The notes under the pieces were generated by a model that saw nothing but the letters and a program-made list of their open reading frames with translations, was not told the DNA's origin and did not search any database. 7,487 nt of DNA, taken from assembly GCA_021778575.1 (NCBI GenBank), contig JAJYCH010000218.1, forward strand, positions 1 through 7,487, in the 5' to 3' direction. Below are positions 6,623-7,487 of the stretch, in pieces (the stretch's first letter is position 1; every line of letters begins with the position of its first letter). The position numbers and the translations under genes were made by a program. The DNA is from Planctomycetota bacterium (lineage in GTDB: Bacteria > Planctomycetota > Planctomycetia > Isosphaerales > Isosphaeraceae).

Positions 6623-7487
6623 GTCAGTCAACCCCCGGGGAATCGCCAGCGGATCTCCGTTCGAGTGCCCCACCGCCTGGAAGATCGCCGAGGCCAGCGC
6701 CCGGCGATAAGCCCGAGGGGCGCGAGTCGCCGGCGCTTTCTGGGTCAGGTCGGCGTGCCCGGCTTCGAGCGTCGCGATCACGGTCCCCACGCCCGGAAGC
6801 GACTGATCCCGGAGCGCCACCACGCCGTCGCCGGCACCATGATAAATCTGGAGATACCAGCCGATCGACCGGCGGCCGAATCGCAAGTTCTTCGGGCTGG
6901 TCGCCGCCCGGATATAAAAGGTTTTCGGGCTGACGACCGGGACGGCCTCGGGATGTTTTTCGAGGATGTCGCGCCAGAACTCGGCCGAGGCCTGGTGAGT
7001 CATCTCGGCGACCGCCGGGGTTCCCGACCGGCGGATGGCGTGTCTCGCCAGTTGAGCCAGCAGACTGCCGACGATTCGATGCGGGATCGACATCCGCCGA
7101 TCCATTCTCGGGCCGTCGCCGACCAGATACTCGGCGACTCCCGAACCTCGGAACGGCCCCTGGATCAGGAACAGAGCCTCGACATGCTTCTCGACAAACG
7201 CCGGATTCCCGAGCGCGAACGCCAGGGCGTCGCAGGCCCCCCGGCTATGGGCGATCACGACCAGTTTCTCCGGCCCCTCGTCGACGATCTCGGCAAATCG
7301 GGCCTTCACCGTGTCGAGGTTGGTGGTCGAATCCTGTTGCGAACTCGGGCTGATGACGTGAATCCGGCCCGCAGGCACACCGAGCGTCCGAAGCCCCGCC
7401 TTGTTCTGGGCGAAGTAACCGGGCATCCGCTCGTTCCGGAATCCCCCGACGAACACGTAGCGAAACCCCTGAGCCCGGCGCTCGATC
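6491..7487 (-). CDS. Alpha/beta-hydrolase (lipase/esterase-like), 5' end outside window, antisense C-terminal tail
   Basis: Probable serine hydrolase acting on ester or lipid substrates. The frame is open to the right edge: RYVFVGGFRNER is read across the GTG at 7456, a typical first core strand, so the true start lies beyond 7487. Numbering from that GTG, VVIAHSRGA (66-74) is the nucleophile elbow with S71 (7244-7246). HGAGDGVV (206-213) gives the likely acid D210, and EAGHADLT (231-238) the catalytic H234. Spacing and order fit the Ser-Asp-His triad of the fold. The domain appears to end near residue 270. The last 43 residues, rich in Ser, Pro, Gly and Arg, are encoded opposite the end of the DUF3050 gene and look non-conserved. 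Both other frames stop at 6624-6630, so the tail could come from a lost stop codon or a small indel. No signal peptide can be judged because the N-terminus is missing. The exact substrate is unknown. Confidence 0.82.
   Translation of the reverse strand, partial: IERRAQGFRYVFVGGFRNERMPGYFAQNKAGLRTLGVPAGRIHVISPSSQQDSTTNLDTVKARFAEIVDEGPEKLVVIAHSRGACDALAFALGNPAFVEKHVEALFLIQGPFRGSGVAEYLVGDGPRMDRRMSIPHRIVGSLLAQLARHAIRRSGTPAVAEMTHQASAEFWRDILEKHPEAVPVVSPKTFYIRAATSPKNLRFGRRSIGWYLQIYHGAGDGVVALRDQSLPGVGTVIATLEAGHADLTQKAPATRAPRAYRRALASAIFQAVGHSNGDPLAIPRGLTDSKPSGSRLDLGQNTIPERPSSFQSPNGGRSSSLPASRVVAADR

Overview
The window is GC-rich chromosomal DNA, densely coded, and most likely from a planctomycete, probably near the Isosphaeraceae. 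The best clue is a secreted-type protein at 1916-3400 whose N-terminus carries a basic stretch followed by LEGLEDRLLL. This resembles the LExLEDRxLL (LEPR-XLL-like) N-terminal motif common in planctomycete surface and secreted proteins. The taxonomic call is inferred from motif and composition only.

Layout, left to right. (1) Minus strand 1-1785: a single-chain (half-transporter) ABC exporter of the MsbA/LmrA type, running off the left edge before its H-loop. (2) Divergent from it, plus strand 1916-3400: a matrixin-like (metzincin) protease with a C-terminal PPC-like beta domain and a Ser/Asn-rich tail. Two hallmark residues, the third zinc ligand and the Met-turn Met, are both Glu. (3) 3401-3659 is non-coding and structured: a 95-bp palindromic repeat with 17-bp perfect arms (3403-3497), a sigma70-like promoter (3540-3567) and a bulged stem-loop in the predicted leader (3581-3620). 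(4) Three same-strand genes spaced about 50 bp apart follow: an Old Yellow Enzyme of the YqjM/NamA type (3660-4835), an arginase-fold deacetylase of the histone deacetylase family (4886-5788, TTG start) and a DUF3050 protein (5840-6622). (5) Minus strand 6491-7487: an alpha/beta hydrolase cut by the right edge at its N-terminus. Its 3' end overlaps the DUF3050 gene by 132 bp, tail to tail.

How they fit together. The three central genes plausibly form one transcript from the 3540-3567 promoter: a flavin ene-reductase, a zinc amidohydrolase/deacetylase and an uncharacterised helical protein. That suggests small-molecule modification, but no pathway can be named from sequence alone. The exporter and the metalloprotease are divergent neighbours separated by 130 bp, with no evident functional link.

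No tRNA, rRNA, CRISPR array, insertion sequence or phage gene was seen. Most of the window is ordinary. The points most worth a second look are the altered zinc site of the protease, the palindromic repeat, the leader hairpin, and the read-through-like overlap at 6491-6630.
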